This document shows, in pieces, positions 33,458 to 43,500 of a stretch of DNA of 64,000 bases. Each line of letters starts with the position of its first letter. Positions within the stretch are counted from its first letter, which is position 1. The notes below the pieces were generated by a model. It was not told the origin of the DNA. It worked only from the letters and a program-made list of their open reading frames with translations, and ran no database searches. The position numbers and the translations under genes are program-made. The stretch comes from Oscillospiraceae bacterium (lineage in GTDB: Bacteria > Bacillota > Clostridia > Oscillospirales > Oscillospiraceae), in the NCBI GenBank assembly GCA_910575815.1, contig CAJTFN010000007.1, forward strand, positions 1-64,000. The letters run 5' to 3'.

Positions 33458-33781
33458 ATGGATATTGAATATGTGCGGCAAAGAATTACCGAGTTGCGAG
33501 TAAAAAGGAATATATCAGAGTACCAATTAAGCTATGATGTGGGACATAGCAAGAACTATGTTCATAACATTGTGAGCGGATACTCTCAACCCTCTGTGAA
33601 GGAATTGCTATATCTGATAGAAGCACTTGGTGTTACTCCACGAGATTTCTTCGATGAAGCTGGTGAGTTTGACAATCCATATCTCGCTAAAAAGGTTATG
33701 GACGGCATCAAAAAGATGTCAGATGAGAATTTAGAAGCAGTTTTATTGATGATAGAGCGACTAAATGCACAATCATTATAA
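33458..33781 (+). CDS. XRE-family regulator divergent from the GPR-SLOG operon
   Basis: A 107-aa protein with a Cro/C1-type HTH (VRQRITELRVKRNISEYQLS, YDVGHSKNYVHNIVSGYSQP) and a short helical tail. GGAGAGGTTGTAACTG precedes ATG and TATAAT lies at 33425-33430. It is divergent from the GPR-like gene across 178 bp that contains a partial inverted repeat GTGTGTA/TACACAC. It is the natural candidate repressor of that operon. Clearly more AT-rich than the conjugation genes. Confidence 0.85.
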   Translation: MDIEYVRQRITELRVKRNISEYQLSYDVGHSKNYVHNIVSGYSQPSVKELLYLIEALGVTPRDFFDEAGEFDNPYLAKKVMDGIKKMSDENLEAVLLMIERLNAQSL

Positions 33782-33782
33782 A

Positions 33783-33814
33783 CGTACCCCTATTCTGGGG
33801 TGCGTTTTGTTTTT
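33783..33814 (+). terminator. terminator of the XRE gene
   Basis: CGTACCCC (33783-33790) pairs with GGGGTGCG (33797-33804, one G-U), followed by TTTTGTTTTT. Confidence 0.85.
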
Positions 33815-33935
33815 GAAAATATCATATCATAGATTGTCAAAGGGTGTCAACGTATTTCGACTAAATACAGGTCGGTTTATGTCGTATTAGGTATATTTCA
33901 GTGCGATACAATAAAAGGACAAGAGAGGTGGTCTT

Positions 33936-34250
33936 ATGAGTGACAATCAAGTTTATGATTTTGGTATCCGGCTTCGCCAACTTCGTGAAGAACGTGGATT
34001 ATCCAGAAAAGCCCTCGCCAAAAAATTGGAAGTAAGTGAAGAAACTATATATCGGTATGAGAACAATGTCCAGACCCCCACGCTGGATAGGACAAAGCAA
34101 ATAGCGGTTATCTTGCGAACATCTATTGACTATCTTGTGGGGATAGATAATCAATATACCCTAAAATTCCCTAGTTTATCAAAAGAACAGCGTAACGCAC
34201 TTAATCTGTTTTTACGAGTTTTTGTAGATGAACAGATTCAAGAAAAATAA
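33936..34250 (+). CDS. XRE-family regulator
   Basis: A 104-aa protein with a clear Cro/C1 HTH (FGIRLRQLREERGLSRKALA, KKLEVSEETIYRYENNVQTP) and the tail SIDYLVGIDNQ typical of this regulator group. AGAGAGGTGGTCTT precedes ATG. Its promoter region (33815-33935) contains GTCGTATTA/GCGATAC-like repeats that may be its operator. It is convergent with the second mobA gene, across a shared bidirectional terminator. Confidence 0.85.
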   Translation: MSDNQVYDFGIRLRQLREERGLSRKALAKKLEVSEETIYRYENNVQTPTLDRTKQIAVILRTSIDYLVGIDNQYTLKFPSLSKEQRNALNLFLRVFVDEQIQEK

Positions 34251-34285
34251 AAAAACTCCCATGCCAGGCGGCACGGGAGTTTTTT
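34250..34285. terminator. bidirectional terminator
   Basis: AAAAAACTCCC (34250-34260) pairs with GGGAGTTTTTT (34275-34285), with inner TGCC/GGCA. A/T tracts on both sides allow it to end both the XRE gene and mobA. Confidence 0.9.
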
Positions 34286-34290
34286 CTCAG

Positions 34291-35700
34291 TCACCGCTCC
34301 GGCTTCTGCTCTCTATTCTGGTCCTGTTCCTCCGGCACTAAGCCGAGGATTTTATCCACGTTTTGTTTCGCCGTCCGGTAGGCAATCATATCCTGCCGGA
34401 GCGCCTTGTATTCTGCGTACTGCTCCTGCTTCTCCGCCAGCAGAGCGGCGTACTCCTGGGAAAGCTGGGCAACCTTTGGGATGGGCTTCCCGCCCAGCGC
34501 GTCAAAGGCTTTCTTAGCCGCCTCATGCTGGGCAATCTCCGCCCCATGCTCCGCAAGAAATTCCTTCTTATGCCGGGACTTCTTATAAGCGGCGTAGACC
34601 TCCCGCGTCTTGGAGTAATTGATGATATGGGTTTTTAGCTGGGCAACCTCGGCCATGCGTCCCTCCAACTGCTTGATACGGCGGGAAACCTCGTCAAAGC
34701 GATCACCGGCCTGCTCTGCCCGCACCGTCAATTCGTCATAGTCAGTCAGATCATTCTCAATCAGGAAATTGAGCGTTTTTGCCGCCTCCTTCAGATTGAA
34801 AATCTTCGCCCACCGTTCATAGCCAGCACCCTTGCCAGCGGCCATCTTCGCTTGAATATCAATAAGCATATTGACTTTCCGGCCAGCATGGGGAACGGCC
34901 TTTCTCGCCGCAGAGGAACGCCCGCCCCGGTTGGTACTGCGCTCCCGCAGGGCCTCCTTGGTATAGTCGGCCCCTAGCTTGTCAGAACGTGTGAAGCGGC
35001 CCCAGCCGGGTGCGCGGAAGGACAGCTTTTTCCCTTCTCTGATTTCATAACCTTCGGCCCGCATTTTTGCCAGAAAATCATCATACCCCTGACAATCGGG
35101 GAGTACCCGGTCAATGGTCTGGCGTAGCTGCTCCTTATGGCTGGTTCCGTATTTTACCGCTGCTATTTCTTTCTGCTTTTTTGCGCTGGGCTTTGGGTTC
35201 TCGATCACAGAGATGCCGTGCGCCCTGCACAGCTCGTCATTGAGCCGCCGCAGAATAAAAGCGGAGTTCTTGACATTCTGAAATTTAGCATCGCAATTGA
35301 GGTTGGTGCTGTTAAACTCTATGTGTGTATGGATATGGGCCTTGTCCACATGGGTAGACACTACAAATTGGTGCTGGCCCCTAGTAAACTTCATCGCCAG
35401 CTCATAGCCGAGCCGGTTGGCATCCTCCGGGCTGATTTCCCCTGGCTTGAAAGACTGGATAATACGGTACATGATAATATCATGTTCAGGAGACTGTTTC
35501 CGCCCGGTGATCTGGTGGTAGAGTTGTTTACTGATCTCAAATTCTTCTGCGGCGGTTTCCGGCGAACACATATAGAAGGACACCAACTCGCCATCATTGG
35601 TTTTCTCTGCTTTCTGGTCGTAGTCGTGCCGGTCCGCCATGGACTGCTGCCGGGTGCGGTTTCGCATGATTTTCCGGGGGAATATGTTGGAGATTGCTAT
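34291..35700 (-). CDS. mobA: MobA-type relaxase (second mobilisation unit)
   Basis: A relaxase of about 469 aa. The metal-binding motif is HVDKAHIHTHIEFNS and the surrounding sequence (SFKPGEISPEDANRLGYELA) parallels the first relaxase at 3.5 kb, with clear divergence. The C-terminal half is coiled-coil rich. The frame opens at an ATA codon followed by GCA (Ala), 7 nt after GGAAGGAGG. The first ATG is 33 nt further in and has no ribosome site. The additional N-terminal residues (AISNIFPRKI) look like a normal relaxase start, so ATA is the preferred start. The stop lies just before a terminator. Confidence 0.88.
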   Translation of the reverse strand: MAISNIFPRKIMRNRTRQQSMADRHDYDQKAEKTNDGELVSFYMCSPETAAEEFEISKQLYHQITGRKQSPEHDIIMYRIIQSFKPGEISPEDANRLGYELAMKFTRGQHQFVVSTHVDKAHIHTHIEFNSTNLNCDAKFQNVKNSAFILRRLNDELCRAHGISVIENPKPSAKKQKEIAAVKYGTSHKEQLRQTIDRVLPDCQGYDDFLAKMRAEGYEIREGKKLSFRAPGWGRFTRSDKLGADYTKEALRERSTNRGGRSSAARKAVPHAGRKVNMLIDIQAKMAAGKGAGYERWAKIFNLKEAAKTLNFLIENDLTDYDELTVRAEQAGDRFDEVSRRIKQLEGRMAEVAQLKTHIINYSKTREVYAAYKKSRHKKEFLAEHGAEIAQHEAAKKAFDALGGKPIPKVAQLSQEYAALLAEKQEQYAEYKALRQDMIAYRTAKQNVDKILGLVPEEQDQNREQKPER

Positions 35701-35750
35701 GAATTGGCCTCCTTCCTAAGCGCAATCCCTTATCGCTCACACCTGTTATT

Positions 35751-35800
35751 GCCTTGTGCTTCTGTCGTGTTATAAACACCATAAATTATAAAGCACAGGC
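35751..35800. promoter_or_regulatory. inverted repeat in the mobA/XRE intergenic region
   Basis: GCCTTGTGCTT (35751-35761) and AAGCACAGGC (35791-35800) are complementary except for one bulged base. They lie between divergent mobA and the XRE gene, in an AT-rich region with TATAAA-like boxes. Candidate XRE operator. Confidence 0.4.
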
Positions 35801-35855
35801 CATGTTGTTGTCAACACCGCCATTACATAAACTAATGGTGAAAGGTGGTGCTGAT

Positions 35856-36197
35856 GTGCGAGAGAAAAAGGAACTCAATGTGAGAATTGGCAACCAAATC
35901 CGAATTGCAAGAGAATCTGCGGGCCTAACACAAGACAGATTTGCAGAACTCGTCTCCCTTGCAACAAAAAATGTTTCAGATATAGAACGGGGAGTAGTTG
36001 GTATTTCTATCGGGACATTGATACGTATTTGTGAAACGCTCTCTATTTCCAGCGATTCTATCCTTTTTGAAGAAGGAACCGGGAATGATGCCCATAGCAT
36101 ATCTGAGCGCCTGAGCAATCTTCCACCGGAACAGTTTGAAATTGCGTGTAATATTATCAACAAACTGTTTGAGGCGTTTGCTTCATCAGGTAAATAA
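35856..36197 (+). CDS. XRE-family regulator
   Basis: A 113-aa protein with a typical Cro/C1 HTH (IGNQIRIARESAGLTQDRFA, ELVSLATKNVSDIERGVVGI) and a helical tail (LPPEQFEIACNIINKLFEAF). The start is GTG, seven bases after AAAGGTGG. It sits on the plus strand between two minus-strand conjugation genes and overlaps neither; its stop is one base from the stop of the TOPRIM gene. It probably controls mobA or the conjugation operon. Confidence 0.85.
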   Translation: MREKKELNVRIGNQIRIARESAGLTQDRFAELVSLATKNVSDIERGVVGISIGTLIRICETLSISSDSILFEEGTGNDAHSISERLSNLPPEQFEIACNIINKLFEAFASSGK

Positions 36198-36198
36198 T

Positions 36199-37146
36199 TT
36201 ACCGGTCCCCCTCCCGCTGGTACTGCTTCTGCCGCTCCGTCTTTACCTGACAGAGAAATTCGTTGTAGTCCTTCCCGTGTCCGGGGGGCGGCGGGTTGCG
36301 GTGGACCAGCTTCACCCGCTGAGAAAGGTTCGGGTCCTCCTGAATGGCCTGTTCCAGCCTTTCCATGCCGACCAGCCCCGCCTTGTCGTTGTCCAGGCAT
36401 AGACTGACCTGGGTAACGTGGGGATGATCGTGAAGGAATTGAATCATGGCACGGGGCGCGGTCCCACCGAGGGAAAGGTAATGGCTGTCCCGCCACTCGC
36501 CCCCGGACAGCTTCACCAGCGAGGCCAGGGATAGAGTATCAATCGGACTTTCCGCCACCGCCAGCCGGGAACATTCCGGGTCAGCGGCCAGCAGGGAAAA
36601 ATTGTACCGTTTATCGCTGCCCTCCACATCTACCCGAAAGTTGTCCCGCGTCCCCCGGAGGCAGGCGAACTGGGCGCGGCCCGTTGGGTCCTTCCCGACA
36701 AAAACGCAGTTCTGATATTTCCGGCTCTCATAGAGCGTACCGGCCTGAATACACGCTTGCAGCAGTTCCGGGTGGATACCCCTTTTCTGCAAATAGGAAA
36801 GCATGGCGGCGGGGAAGCGGCTGGCCTCCGGGAGCTGAAAGGGCTTTGGAGGTTTTGGCTTTGGCCGCTCCTGGGGCGGCGGGGCACGATAGCCGCACAG
36901 AGCCTCCACCGCCCCAACAAAGTCCATCCCCCGGACCTTTATCAGATAGTCCAGCGCCGTCCGGCCCCCAATGCCCCGGCTGTTCCAGCACCATTTTCCG
37001 TTGGAGATTTTCAAGCTGTCATGGGTCCGGGTGCAGTATTCGTGGGGGCCGCACCGTTTCAGCTCATGGGGTTCGTAGGTTTCCAGGTATGAAAGCAGGT
37101 CCCACTCCTTTGCTTTTTCAATCTGTTCTTTAGAAACGCCCGCTAT
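36199..37146 (-). CDS. DUF3991/TOPRIM domain protein (primase-like)
   Basis: A protein of about 315 aa with an N-terminal zinc-finger-like/DUF3991 part (DLLSYLETYEPHELKRCGPH, EYCTRTHDSLKI, IGGRTALDYLIKVRGMDF) and a C-terminal TOPRIM domain (RLAVAESPIDTLSL, HVTQVSLCLDNDKAGLVGM). It may prime or process transferred DNA. No ATG fits the conserved N-terminus. The codon before GCG-GGC-GTT is ATA, placed directly after GGGGGTGATTTT. An upstream ATG-containing extension has a low-complexity sequence and no ribosome site. It is 67 nt downstream of mobC. Confidence 0.85.
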   Translation of the reverse strand: MAGVSKEQIEKAKEWDLLSYLETYEPHELKRCGPHEYCTRTHDSLKISNGKWCWNSRGIGGRTALDYLIKVRGMDFVGAVEALCGYRAPPPQERPKPKPPKPFQLPEASRFPAAMLSYLQKRGIHPELLQACIQAGTLYESRKYQNCVFVGKDPTGRAQFACLRGTRDNFRVDVEGSDKRYNFSLLAADPECSRLAVAESPIDTLSLASLVKLSGGEWRDSHYLSLGGTAPRAMIQFLHDHPHVTQVSLCLDNDKAGLVGMERLEQAIQEDPNLSQRVKLVHRNPPPPGHGKDYNEFLCQVKTERQKQYQREGDR

Positions 37147-37213
37147 AAAATCACCCCCAATACGAAAACAGAGGCGGCGGGAACATCCGAAAATGCTCCC
37201 GCCGCCACCATAG

Positions 37214-37552
37214 TCACAGCGTTTCAAATTTCTTCAGCAGTTCGCTGATACCCTGCCAGACCTCCGTATAACCCTGGCGCAGATCTTCTACATCCTGGGC
37301 GTAGAGGTTGTGTGTGCTGTTGCAGCGGCGGGCGATCTGGTTCACGTTGCTGGAAATGGAGCGCAGGAGCTTCACCAGCTCCACTACGCTGGACATATCC
37401 AACTGGACCACATACCCGTCCACCGCCATTTTCCGCAGATACGCCCGCAGATTTATGGTCCCCAGGAGGGCCATTTTCCGGTCAATCACCTCCTTTTCCT
37501 CCGGGGACACCTTTGTGTAAAGGCCCACCGTCCGGCCCTCGTACTTTCTCAC
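37214..37552 (-). CDS. mobC: MobC-type relaxosome protein
   Basis: A 112-aa MobC homologue with [39 protein letters not shown] and [13 protein letters not shown], the same layout as the protein at 5.0-5.3 kb. The start is GTG after GAAGGGAGG and overlaps the stop of the giant helicase gene (GTGA). It probably works with the relaxase at 34.3 kb. Confidence 0.88.
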   Translation of the reverse strand: MRKYEGRTVGLYTKVSPEEKEVIDRKMALLGTINLRAYLRKMAVDGYVVQLDMSSVVELVKLLRSISSNVNQIARRCNSTHNLYAQDVEDLRQGYTEVWQGISELLKKFETL

Positions 37553-40500
37553 AGTGCCGCCTCCCTTCGCTGATCTCTTTCCGCTCCAGCAGCCACCGGT
37601 GCGGGTGGAACGTAGGAGCGTAGCGCCGCCCGGATGGACGGCTTATCACCGCTCAATACGGTAAGCGCGGGCGGCTCTGGCGCGGGGGTCTCGCCGTCCC
37701 CTAAATCCGCTTCATCCTCGCCGTCCTGAGATTGTTCCTCCGACTTGTGGTCAGCCTTCTCCAATTCCAGGTTAAGCTGGAGCAGACGAGCCGATTTCTG
37801 CTGTAATTCATCTTCCTTGGGGAAGGGCCGTTCAGATTCTTCCCTGGCGTTCACCAACTCCTTTTCCAACGTCACCAGCCGCGCCTCATGCCCCTTGATT
37901 TTTTCAGCCATACCTTCCAGAGCGTTGTTGATACGGGTAACATTGCCCACCGGATCATCGGCCAGCTCCGCCGTATAGGTCAAATTCTGTTTCATGGTGA
38001 TCTTGAACTTGGACCCATCACAATGAAGCTGCATGGGAAAGCCCCGGTATTCGCCCAGGTCGAGGGGCTTCTCCGGGTCGGGCATGAGCAGGCACGCCTT
38101 GATAATGGCCACGCCCGCGTCCTTCCGCTCCGTGAAGGTCTGTCCCATGACGGTCATGGTAAACGCATCGTCCTTGACCGGATTGGCCTGCACAATGGGT
38201 AAATCTTTCCCCAGCGCCTCAATAAACAGCTTTGTCTCCGCAATTTTATTCGGATAATATTTCAGCGCCTTATCCTGCATTTCATACTGCTGGGATGTAT
38301 GGTTGGCTTTGAGCATTTTCAGCTTTGCCACCTGCACATCCAGCTCCATTTTCTCCCGGATACGGTCATCCCCGGTAGCCAGGGCCTTGACCTCGGCGTA
38401 GGAGAGGGCGGTAGCGTCCACGTCCTCAATGGACCGGGCAGGGGATTTCCCGGTCATGACCTGCCCGATAAATTTCTGCTTACTTTCCACCAGACCCCAG
38501 TTGTATGCGTCAAAGGTTCCTTTGGTAACGTACTTGAACATTTTAACCGTCTTATTCATGTTGCCCTGGCGCAGAGAACGGCCCGCCCTCTGCTCCAAAT
38601 CAGCCGGACGCCATGGGCAGTCAAGGTCATGGGAGGCCACGATCCGGTCCTGGACGTTAGTGCCAGCGCCCATCTTCTGCGTACTGCCGATGAGGACGCG
38701 CACCTGCCCCCGGCGCACCTTGGCGAACAGCTCCGCCTTTTGCGCTTCGGTGTTGGCATCGTGGATAAAGGCGATTTCCTCCTGGGGGATGCCCTGGGCG
38801 ATCAGCTTCGCTTTTATATCGTCATAGACGTTAAATTTGCCGTCCCCCTTGGGCGTGGACAGGTCGCAGAACACTAATTGGGTCCCCCGAATGTCCATGC
38901 TGTTCCGCCACTCGGTGAGAACATTCTTGACGCAGGCGTTGACCTTGCTGTCTGGGTCATCCGGCAAGAGGGGGTTCTGTAAACGCTGATCCAGAGCCAG
39001 CTTGCGCCCGTCAGACGTGATCCGCAGCATATTGTCCACGGACGGGTCCACCAGCCTGTTACGCACAGCGTCCGCCCGGTCAGCCAGCTCCGCCACCATC
39101 TCCTGCTGAAACTTGCTGGGTTCGGTGGTGACAGTGATGGGGACAGCCTCCGGGGTTGGCAGTTTCAACATATCCGCCGTCTGAATATCAGCAGCCTCCT
39201 TCCAAATGCTGATAAGCTCCGGGAGATTGTAGAATTTGGCGAACCGGGTCTTGGACCGGAATCCGGTTCCCTCCGGTTTCAGCTCCATAGCCGTCACCTT
39301 CTCACCAAAGTCCGCCGCCCAGGAATCAAAGTGACGGTGGCCGTTCCGTTCCAGCGTGTCAAATTGGAGGTAGCGCATCATGGTATACAACTCTACCATA
39401 CTGTTGGAGATCGGGGTCCCCGTGGCGAAAGTAATACCACGCCCGCCGGTGATCTCGTCCATGTAACGGCATTTGCCGTACATATCGCTGGATTTCTGCG
39501 CGTCCGTCTGAGCGATGCCCGCCACACGGCTCATTTTTGTGTGTAAAAAGAGGTTCTTAAAGCTGTGCGCCTCGTCTACAAACAGCCGGTCAACGCCTAA
39601 TTCCTCAAACGTGACCACGCTGTCCTTTTTCTCTTTTGCCGCCAGCTTTTCCAGCTTGGCCTCCAATTTTTTCTTGGTTTTCTCCATCTGCTTGACGGTA
39701 AAGTTGTCTCCATCCTCCTCCTTTGCTTCACGGATGGCAGTAACAATTTCGTCAATCTGGTCCTCAATCACAGCCTTCTGCCGCTCCGGGGAGAGGGGAA
39801 TCTTCTCAAACTGGCTGTGACCGATGATAACCGCGTCATAATCGCCGGTGGCGATACGGGCGCAGAACTTCTTGCGGCGGGCGGGTTCAAAGTCCTTCTT
39901 GGTAGCAACCAGCACCTTCGCTCCTGGATAAAGACGTAAAAAATCGCCGCCCCACTGTTCCGTCAGGTGGTTGGGGACGACGAACAGGGATTTCTGGCAC
40001 AGGCCCAGGCGCTTGCTCTCCATAGCGGCGGCGATCATTTCAAAGGTCTTGCCCGCGCCGACACAGTGAGCCAGCAGTGTGTTCTTTCCATAGAGGATAT
40101 GCGCCACGGCGTTTTGCTGGTGGGGCCGCAGGGAGATTTCCGGGTTCATGCCCGCAAAGCGGATATGGGAACCGTCATACTCGCGGGGCCGGATGGCGTT
40201 GAATACGGAATTGTACTTCCTGCACAGAGCCTCCCGGCGCTCCGGGTCTTTGAAAATCCATTCCTTAAACGCTTCACAGATCGCCTCCTGCTTCTGCTGG
40301 GCAATCGCGGTCTGCTTCTCGTTGAGGACGCGGACCTCCTTTCCGTCCTCCCATTTTTTATCAAATATCCGCACATCCCGCTGGTTCAGCGTGGCCTCGA
40401 AGATTTCATAGGCGTTGATGCGCTTGGTGCCGTAGGTGGTATAGGCACGGACGTTATCCGCGCTGTCCTCGCTCTTGCCCTGCACCCGCCATTCGCCGGA

Positions 40501-43500
40501 CGTATCGGAATAATCAAGGCGGATTTTCTTCTCCCGCAGGCGCTCCGGCGTTTGCAGCAACTCAAATATAAACTGTTGGTAATACTCCGGGGAAACCCAG
40601 GACGCGCCAATGCGGACGCTGATCTCCGAAGCGGTCAGGTCCTTGGGCTGTACCTGTTCCAGCTTCTCAGCATTGATAGCAAACTGCGGGTTATCCTCTG
40701 CGGCGGCACGGGCCTGGGCCAGCTTCACCCGGACGTTGCCGGAAAGGTATTCGTCCGCCGCCTGCCAGCCCTTCGACCAGTTTTCGCCGTCCTCGGCAAA
40801 ATCAAAGGGGCCGGTGGCGGGGTCCTTGAAGATAATGCCCTTCAAATCCTCCACGATCTGCGGAATTTTCTCAGGTCCACCCATCAGACCTGCCATATAC
40901 TCCAGGTCCACGCGGGCCTTCTCGCCAATGGACACCGCCAGGGCCTCCACCGCCGTGTCCACGCTGGTGACGGCCTGCCGGTTCTGGATGGTGCGCTTGG
41001 TGAACATATCCGCCTTGCGCTCCAAATTTCCTTCATCGTCCAGCACTTCCAGGGAACACAGAAGCGGGTAGGAGGAATCCTGTTCAAAGGCCCTCCTGTT
41101 GCCCAGGCTGCTCAACAGGCCGTGTTTTTTCGTGAAAGCGTCATAAAGGCGGTTGAGCTTGGCCTGCTCCGCCTTGATTTCATCGTCCCCGGCGTTTCCT
41201 AACTGCAAATCAATGAGCTTCCGGGCACAGTCCCGAATGGCGATCATGCCCATGGCCCGTTCCGTGGGGGTCTTGCCCAAGTCCACGGGCTTCATGCGAG
41301 AATTTTCGCGGAAATACAGCTTGCCATTGAACAGTGCGTAGCTGAAATTGCGTACAGAAGGGTCGGCAGGGATAGATTCAACCTCTTTGCCGTCCTCCTG
41401 CTCCGGCTCGATCTCCAGCAGTTCCCGGTCAGGCGGGGCAAGGTTCTGAATGGCCCCGGCAAGCTGCCGGGAGAGGTCCGCCCCGGCAATGGGCGCAACG
41501 GTGTAATCCTGCCTGCCGTACTGCGTATTCTCCGAGGTGGCCGTGCCCAGCACCATATCCGGGTGTTCCAGAAAATAGCTGTTGATCTTGAATCCATCTT
41601 CATTTTCACCCACCTGCACCCATCCCGGCTGCTCAATGGCGGGGCGGTCCCGCTTTTGCAGGAAAATAATATCGGACACCACTTCGGTCCCGGCGTTGGC
41701 CTTGAAAGCGTTGTTGGGCAGACGGATCGCGCCCAGCAGGTCAGCCCGCTCCGCCAGATACTTCCGCACGGTGGAATCCTTTGCGTCCATGGTGTAGCGG
41801 CTGGTGACAAAGGCCACGATGCCGCCCGGACGTACCTGGTCCAGCGCCTTGGCAAAGAAATAGTTGTGAATGTTGAAGCCCAGCTTGTTATAGGCGGGGT
41901 CATTGACGGGGTATTGGCCGAAAGGCACGTTGCCCACCGCCAGATCATAGAAGTCCTTCCGGTCTGTCTGTTCAAAACCGGCAAGGGTAATATCGGCGTT
42001 CTGATAAAGCTGTCGGGCAATGCGCCCGGTCAGATCGTCCAGCTCTACGCCGTACAGCTTCGCCGACGCCAGAGAATCCGGCAGGAGGCCGAAAAAGTTG
42101 CCGATGCCCATGGACGGTTCCAGCACGGTCCCCGGCTGGAAATTCATATTCTCCACCGCCTGATACATGGCTTTGATGACGGTGGGGCTGGTGTAGTGGG
42201 CATTGAGTACCGTACTGCGGGCGGAATTGTATTCGTCCTGGGTCAGCAGCTCCTTCAGCTCGGCATACTCCTTGACCCACTTGGGATCATTTTCATCAAA
42301 CGCCCCGGCAATGCCGCCCCAGCCCACATAGCGTGATAGGGTTTCCTGTTCCTCTGGCGTGGCAAGACGGCCCTCCGCCTCAATCTGTTTCAAGGTACGG
42401 ATAGCCGCCACATTGTACTGATATTTCGTTTTTTCGCCGCCCACGCCCAGGTTATCATTGGTGATCTGGAAATTATGACGTTCCCGGCGCGGTTGGCGGG
42501 AAGCTGGCGGAGGGGGCGGAACCACCTGCCCGCCGTCAATCTCCACCTGTTCCGACTCCGGTTCGGGGGAAGGCGGGGAATCATCCGCGCCAAGGATGGC
42601 GGTGCGGGCTTTGGCAACAAGGTCCCGCACCGCCTGGATGGACCGCTGGAGATAGGAATAGGCCGTATCCAGAATTTTCAGGCGGACAATATCATGTTCC
42701 ACATCTACACTGTGGATTTTGACACGCTGTCCGTCCACCGTCAGCTCCGTGCCCACGGGGATTTCATCAGCGGCCTCCAGCCGTTGACGGTGTGCCGCCA
42801 CCTCCGCAATGGTGTATTCCTCTCTGCGCTGGGCTTCCTCTATAAATTCACGGACAAAGGGAATCGGCTCTGAGCGGAAAATAGGAAACCAGCCCTTCAT
42901 ATCCAAGTCCAGCAGGCTGACGGTCCCCGCCTGGAAGTCCACGCTGTCGATCTTCATGCGCCGCCCGTCCATGGTCAGTTCCATGCCCAGGGGGATGAAC
43001 TCCGCCGCGCTCCGCTCCTTGATGATCTCATAGGGCGCGTCCGGGCCGCGTTCAGGGTCAGGCCGTGCCATGACCACGCTATGCCCATGCTCCAGCAGGT
43101 CCGTCAATGCGGACTGCCAGCCCAGGGAGGTCCCGGTAACAAAGGTGCTGCCCAGGCCGGGAATGTCCCGCGTCAGCAAGTCCTTCCCCATGGCGGGGGC
43201 CGCTGCTTCGGCGTCCTTCCCGTAGAACAGCATATAGTCCCCCACCTGAACGCCGACGAGCTTGTCCGGGTATCGAGCTTTCAGGTCCAGATATTCGTCA
43301 ACATTGGGGGTAAGATCAGGTTCAGCGGGGGCGGCGTCGGCCCTTTCCACCTGCTCCAGCATACCCGCCCCGGTGGGGTCCGGCACAGTCTCCGGTGTTG
43401 GGGGTATCTCTGTACCGGCCTCCCCCTGTTCTGGTTCCGAATGGTCCACGGCGGGAACCTTCCGCGCCCACTCCGGGCAATCAGGAGAATCGGCATACCG

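Noticed and set aside
33458-34250. Toxin-antitoxin pair made from the two XRE genes
   Set aside because: Neither has a toxin-type partner; both are HTH proteins with separate promoters and terminators.
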